From assembly GCA_944990035.1 (NCBI GenBank), contig CALYLX010000112.1, forward strand, positions 248,001 through 312,000: a stretch of 64,000 bases of DNA. Direction: 5' to 3'. This document shows, one piece after another, positions 58,484 through 64,000 of the stretch. The position numbers and the translations under genes were made by a program. This stretch comes from Clitopilus passeckerianus. Its lineage: Eukaryota > Basidiomycota > Agaricomycetes > Agaricales > Entolomataceae. How positions within the stretch are numbered: the stretch's first letter is position 1; every line of letters begins with the position of its first letter. Under the pieces are notes generated by a model, which saw only the letters and a list, made by a program, of their open reading frames with translations, did not search any database and had not been told where the DNA came from.

Positions 58484-61400
58484 ATGGTCGCTCAAAAACG
58501 CTCCTTGGATGCTACTGAGGCGTCTGGTGCCTCGCAGAAACACAAAAAGAAGAAGGTCTCTTCAGCCGATCAACCAAAGCCTCCACCTGCGGTCAGCAGC
58601 CTTGTTGCGGAAGAGGTCGACTTTCCTCGAGGAGGGGTACCTCGTTCACACCTCTGGAAGTCAAGAGAATAAGAGCAGAGGCAATAAAAGAAGCTGATGA
58701 TGAGCTTTTCGAGGTAGATAGGCCGTGACTTCGTCAGGATTCCGTTAACACAATCGTCTAGGATGCTGGACCATCGTCCAAACCAAGCAAGAAAAAGAAG
58801 AGAAAGGTCGAGGAAAAGAAGCAGAAATCTAAAGACTCCGAAAAGAATGAGACCATACGGATAGAGCATCTCAACTACAAGGTTGGTTCCGCATGCTTTG
58901 AGCCCATTTCATCCCTTGAATTAACATTTTCTCAGAGGATAGACGTTGGAATGAAGATTCTTGGTCAGATTGTGTCAATACAACCCCTTGCTCTCATCTT
59001 ATCATTACCCAACCAACTCTTCGGGCACGTCCCAATCACGAATATCTCCCCAGAATTCACACAGGCCCTTGAAAATGCGGATGGCTCGGACGAAGAACTC
59101 TCGGACGACGAAGATGGGGATATGAACATGGAAAACAAGCCTGACGCTCCAGACCTCTCCGACCTCTTTCATGAGGGTCAATACGTGCGAGCTATCGTCA
59201 CCACTGTTCGTGCTTCTGGTTCAAGTGACCCCACTGGTGTGTCCAAATCACGGGATGAAGTTGCGAAGGCTAGTCGGAGAGTGGAACTCAGTCTTGAGCC
59301 CGGTAAAGTCAATGTGGGAGTCCAGAAATCTGACTTGAAAGCAGGCTATGTGAGTGCAATGCGATTGGAATATCATCTCTCGATACTTAGTCCAGTGCAG
59401 ACCCTAACGGCAACCGTCAAGTCGGTTGAAGACCACGGGTATATTTTGGACATCGGCATTTCTGATATCTCTGGGTTCCTGTCGTTCAAGGACGGCCCGA
59501 CCACATCAGAAGGTGCAAAACGTCATGTCGGACAAGTGATAGACGTTACTGTTACCAAAATGTCAAGTAATGGGCGGACATGCAACGTTACTGCAGATGC
59601 CTCAACATTCTCCTCATCTTGCGTATGGTTTCCTTGCCACATATTCGCTGCCTCACGCCCTCACGACGCTTCAGTTGACAGAGGTTGTAAATGCTGCATC
59701 CATCCTTCCAGGAACCCTTGTCCAAGGACTGGTCACTGTCGTTCAGCCAGGCGGTGTCAATCTACAAATCCTTGGATTCTTTGACGGAACAATTGACCAG
59801 CTTCACATGCGACACAAAGTTGGCGATAAGCCCCTTCAGATTGGCAAGAAAGTCAAGGCCAGGGTACTATATGGATATTCTGCTGCTCCGCCACGGTATG
59901 CTCTTGCTCTGGCCGAGCATGTGGTTGCGCAAGCACCGAGGGAGATCCAAGGCGAGGGTGATGCACCTTCCGAATCTATACAACAGATATACCCGATTGG
60001 AACAATACTGGAATCTGTCAAGGTTGTAAGGCTAGAGCAGGAGCGAGGTGCCTTCGTTGAAGTCCAGCCAGGGCTTGAAGGTTTTGTCCATGTTAGTTGT
60101 CTGAAATCCGTCTCCATCGCATACTAACTATTATTTCCCAGATATCGCATGTGTCTGATGACCATGTTCCCTCTCTTACGACTTCAAGTCCATGGAAAGT
60201 CAATTCACTGCACAGAGCCCGCGTCACGGGCTACTTTTTCTTCGACGGCATTCTTCAGCTCTCCTTCAAGCCCTCGGTTCTGTCTCAGAAGTTCCTGCAA
60301 GTAGGCGATGTCGAGGTCGGAGCAGTGGTCAAAGGGACGATCAAGAAACTGACGCCAACTGGCTTGTTCGTTTCTCTATCGGGCAACATCGACGGTGTTG
60401 TTTGGCCAAACCACTATGCCGACATCCAACTAAAGCATCCTGCGAGGCGTTTTAAAGCTGGAGCTAGCATCAAGTGCAGGGTTCGTGCATTTTACGAAGA
60501 AGATCTAGATTCGGAATTTCTCATGCTTCTGTCCATAGGTCCTTGTGGTTGACAATGAGCGGAAACGAATCTCGCTGACGGCCAAGAAGACGTTGATAGA
60601 GTCCACATTGCCCATCATATCAAGTAGTGAAGGACTCAAGCCTGGCTTGGTAACGCATGGAACTGTCTTCAGAGCACAAGAAAAGTATTTGATGGTTGAG
60701 TTCTACAACAACATCAAGGCAATGATACCACAGAAGGAAGTCGGGTAAGTAATGACTCAGAACGCATTTGTTCTTTGCATAACAGACTGGGTTTTTCAGC
60801 GAGACACCAATAAATAACGTGCCCGAGGCGTTCCCCATTGGACGGGTTGTAAAAGTACGGATATCAGCTATCGAACCCGAACAAAACCGTATCCTGGCTA
60901 GCATCCGACAAACAACTGGCAATCAAGACCTTTCGGTGGATATCAATGCCATTGAAATCGGTCATGTCGTCGAGGGCCAGGTCAAAGAGATTCATCAAGA
61001 CAACGCTGTCCTGACTCTACAGCCAACCGGTGTCCGTGCTATATTATCACTGAAGAACTTGGCCAACCACCGCAAGGTTTCCCTTCCCCAGCTAATAGCT
61101 GGACTCAAGGTGGATGACAAGCTTGATAACTTGGTCGTCGTAACAAGAAACCCGGAGAAAGGCCTCGTCATCGTGGCAAACAAACCCAAAACGAAGGAGT
61201 CCCTCCCTTCAAAGTCTTCACTGTCCTTGGACTCGGTAGCCATTGGTCAAATAGTTGGTGGGCGTGTTACACGCCATGCACGCAATGGTGCATTGATCAA
61301 GATAACCAACCAAATCGGGGCCATTTTGCACCCCACGGATGTCTCCGACGACTATGAAGCTGGGGTTGCCATCCCTGCCATCGACTCCATCATCAAGGGT

Positions 61401-63606
61401 GCTGTTGTCGGTGTTGACAAGGCCAAGAGACAGCTGACGCTATCCACTCGACAATCTCAATTACACCCAGAAAAGGCGCACAATGTCGTTGACCCAGAAA
61501 TTGCCAACATTGACCAGCTTCACGAAGGCCAGACGGTTCGTGGCTTTGTCAAGAGTGTCGCAGAACATGGCCTCTTTGTTACTGTTGGCCGAGATTTGGA
61601 TGCTCGAGTACAAATCCGTGAACTTTTCGATGATGTACGTTATTTGCCCTTCTAAATCTCTTCTCAGCTCTGATATCTCTTCGCAGTATGTCAAAGAGTG
61701 GAAGGAGCGGTTCAAAGTGAACCAACTGGTCAAAGGCCGGATTCTCGTGTATGTTAACTAATATCTACGCTTCTGGGCTTTATCGCTAACACAAGGTGAT
61801 CAGTGTCGACAAGGATAGCAAGAAGATTGAAATGTCTTTCCGTACTACTGCGTCTACTCTTGCGTCATCCACAATATCGATTGGCAACCTCCAGGTTGGG
61901 CAGAAAGTGGACGGAACAGTGAAACGAATCGAGGAATATGGCCTGTTCATCCAAATTGAGGGCTCCAAGCTCACCGGCCTTTGTCATAAATCACAGGTTA
62001 GATAACCCTTCACAGATAACTCAGGATCTCACCCTCACACCTATAGCTCTCTGATAACAAAGATGCCGACGTCGACCTTGCGCTCAAGAACTTCCGTGAG
62101 GGAGATAAAGTCAAGGCATACATCCTCAACGTCGAGAAACGCAAGATCTCATTAAGCTTGAAACCTTCCCGTTTCACTGAAGAGGATTTTGATGCCATGG
62201 ATGAGGACGAAGAGAGTGAAGACGAGGACGAGCAATCGCTTGGCGCCATCGAGGATGAAGAAGAAGGGGAAGGCATTGACCTTATCGAGGAGGGAGCCGA
62301 TGAGGGCATGTCATCTCCATCAAGCTCCGATGACGAGGCAATGGAGGTCGACGCTGGTCAGGTTCTCGAACAACCAGCACGGCCCACAAAATCTGCCCTG
62401 GGGCACATACCCAGCCTTAAACTCACTGGCGGGTTCCAGTGGTCGAATATCCAACCTGAAACGCCAGAAGACGACGAATCCGGCTCATCGTCAGACGAAC
62501 GCGACAATGAAACTCAGGGAAAAAGAAGAAAAAGAAGAAGAAAGAAATCCAGCAGGATCTTACGGCAGATATGCATACGAAGATGCCTGAATCTAACGCT
62601 GATTTCGAGAGGGTCCTATTGGGCTCGCCTAATTCTTCGTATCTTTGGGTTCAGTATATGTCCTTCCAACTGCAACTCGCGGAGGTGGACAAAGCCCGCG
62701 AAATCGCTCGGCGGGCGATCAAGACCATCAACTTTCGTGAAGAGCAGGAGCGACTCAACGTTTGGATTGCACTGCTGAACTTGGAGAATGTTTACGGCAC
62801 CGATGAGACTCTAGACGTTGTCTTCAAAGAAGCTGCAAGGGCAAACGACTCGAAAACCGTTCATATACGACTTGCATCTATTCTGGCTGAATCTGATAAA
62901 CACGAGGCAAGTGAATCTAGAACGCACCTTGCAAGACCCTTGCTCACTCTCTTCACAGAAAGCCGAAGAACAGCATAAAAAGACTTGCAAGAAATTCGGC
63001 CAAAGCTCGAAAGTGTGGACACTCTTCGGAGAGTACTGTCTTAGGAAAGGCGATCTTGAGGAGGCAAGGAAACTTTTGCCTCGCAGTTTGCAAAGTTTGG
63101 AAAAACGGAAACGTAGGTGGTGAATATGTGTCCTAGGTCCTAGTGTTCACCAAGAAGTGCAGACCTAAAGACTATCTCGAAGTTTGCGCAATTGGAATAC
63201 AAGCTTGGCGAACCTGAACGAGGAAGGACGTTGTTCGAAGGCATGGTGGATTCTCATTCCAAGCGGTGGGATCTATGGTCGATCTATATGGACATGGAGG
63301 CAGGGCAGAACGAGATCCAGCATCTAAGGTGGGTACTCCAGGCGAAAACTTCAGTATTCTCAATGACAAGTGATTTACTGCAGAAATCTATTTGAACGCG
63401 TATTTTCTCTGAAGATGACAAGTCATAAGGCAAAGTTCGTAGGATATATTATCATTACTATCGTGCATCATTAACACAACAACTTTTTTAGATCGTTTTT
63501 CAAGAAATGGCTGCAAATTGAACGAAGGCTTGGAGATGAAGAAGGGGTAGAATCTGTGAAACAAAAGGCCATCGAATGGACGCAAAAGGCCAACGCATCG
63601 TCATGA
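58484..63606 (+). CDS. RRP5: rRNA biogenesis protein RRP5
   Basis: Large nucleolar protein for processing at sites A0-A3 in both ribosomal subunits. Many S1 repeats are visible, such as GMKILGQIVSIQPLALILSL, VKSVEDHGYILDIGISDISG, GAVVKGTIKKLTPTGLFVSL, GQTVRGFVKSVAEHGLFVTV and VDGTVKRIEEYGLFIQIEG. After an acidic linker (DEDEESEDEDEQSLG) comes the C-terminal HAT/TPR region (NADFERVLLGSPNSSYLWVQ, AREIARRAIKTINFREEQER). Start MVAQKRSLDATE. More than ten short introns. The frame slips at G4 (58634-58637) and at A5 (62520-62524) just before KKKEIQQDLTADM; one base each restores it. Ends at TGA 63604-63606. Confidence 0.93.
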
Positions 63607-64000
63607 ACATGTCGTTACGATACCATGTTGACTCTGTAATAAGAATAATGTGCATAACTACGGGAACCAGTCGAGTGAAAAGCATGACGAGTGACAAGAT
63701 AAATAATTAGGTAAAGAGAATCCAAGCGAACGTTAATGGGCCAATGAAAATTATTAAGGAGAGGATGGTTCAGATCAGAACAAACAACAAGCAGGTTAGG
63801 CGGGTATAAACAGCAAGTGAGAGAAACGCGGGAGATACACGTAGATAGAACAAAAGCAATAGGGAGGAGATAACGTTGCATCCAGGTAAGCATTATGACC
63901 GAGGGGACCTTGTTCTTTCGCTATGACCAGTGGTGTGGTCAGATTCGAATTCACTGATGGGCCTGCGGACACTCATGGAGCTAGCCAGCTGACGCTGCCA
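63607..64000. other. Downstream of RRP5
   Basis: 394 bases to the window end. AT-rich after the RRP5 stop, then nothing assignable; a partial match to a tRNA B-box (gattcgaattc, 63944) has no cloverleaf around it. Confidence 0.45.

Noticed and set aside
63930..63960. tRNA B-box-like gattcgaattc near the window end
   Set aside because: No A-box or acceptor stem at the right distance.

Overview
The window is nuclear DNA of a filamentous basidiomycete, most likely an Agaricomycete. The signs are dense genes with many introns of about 45-65 bases, short intergenic gaps, and a gene set including fused ADE5,7, PA28, BCL7-like, F-box, DUF1399 and secreted RNase T1 genes. No bacterial, viral, CRISPR or transposon feature was seen.

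Layout. 1-7.9 kb: TAF1 (partial), a PA28 proteasome activator, RRB1, an orphan with a possible RNase III-like core, and a disordered nuclear-type protein. 8.2-13.6 kb: a tandem pair of DUF1399 (glycine-rich-domain) genes; only the second keeps the Cys/Gly tail. 14-24.3 kb: NOP6, SED5, NAD-dependent glycerol-3-phosphate dehydrogenase, an ankyrin/CCCH protein and ADE5,7. 24.6-32.2 kb: two orphans and a membrane carbon-nitrogen hydrolase resembling Lnt. 32.4-40.5 kb: a tiny Cys-rich metallothionein-like gene, a BCL7-like gene, MED7, a peroxisomal-type acyl-CoA ligase, mS23 and RPN5. 40.8-51.1 kb: an F-box protein, SLD2, a divergent disordered protein and a Pal1-like Gln-rich protein. 52-57.4 kb: two secreted RNase T1 genes, a MATE transporter and a decayed third RNase T1 copy. 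57.4-63.6 kb: splicing factor SF3A2/PRP11 diverging from RRP5.

Themes. Ribosome biogenesis is well represented (RRB1, NOP6, RRP5, plus mitochondrial mS23), as are RNA polymerase II/chromatin (TAF1, MED7, BCL7-like) and the proteasome (PA28, RPN5). No functional operon-like cluster is evident. The RNase T1/MATE block and the DUF1399 pair are the accessory, fast-changing parts.

Reading caution. About twenty coding frames, including essential genes (ADE5,7, GPD, PRP11, RRP5, NOP6), break by a single base, mostly a base missing from a run of 3-7 identical bases. This looks like sequence error rather than gene death, so broken frames in the DUF1399 and RNase T1 copies should not be taken as pseudogenes without checking. 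The freshest biology seen is the 44-residue Cys-rich peptide gene, three consecutive microexons in PA28, an 8-base microexon in SF3A2, and the shared promoter module plus relic of the RNase T1 family.
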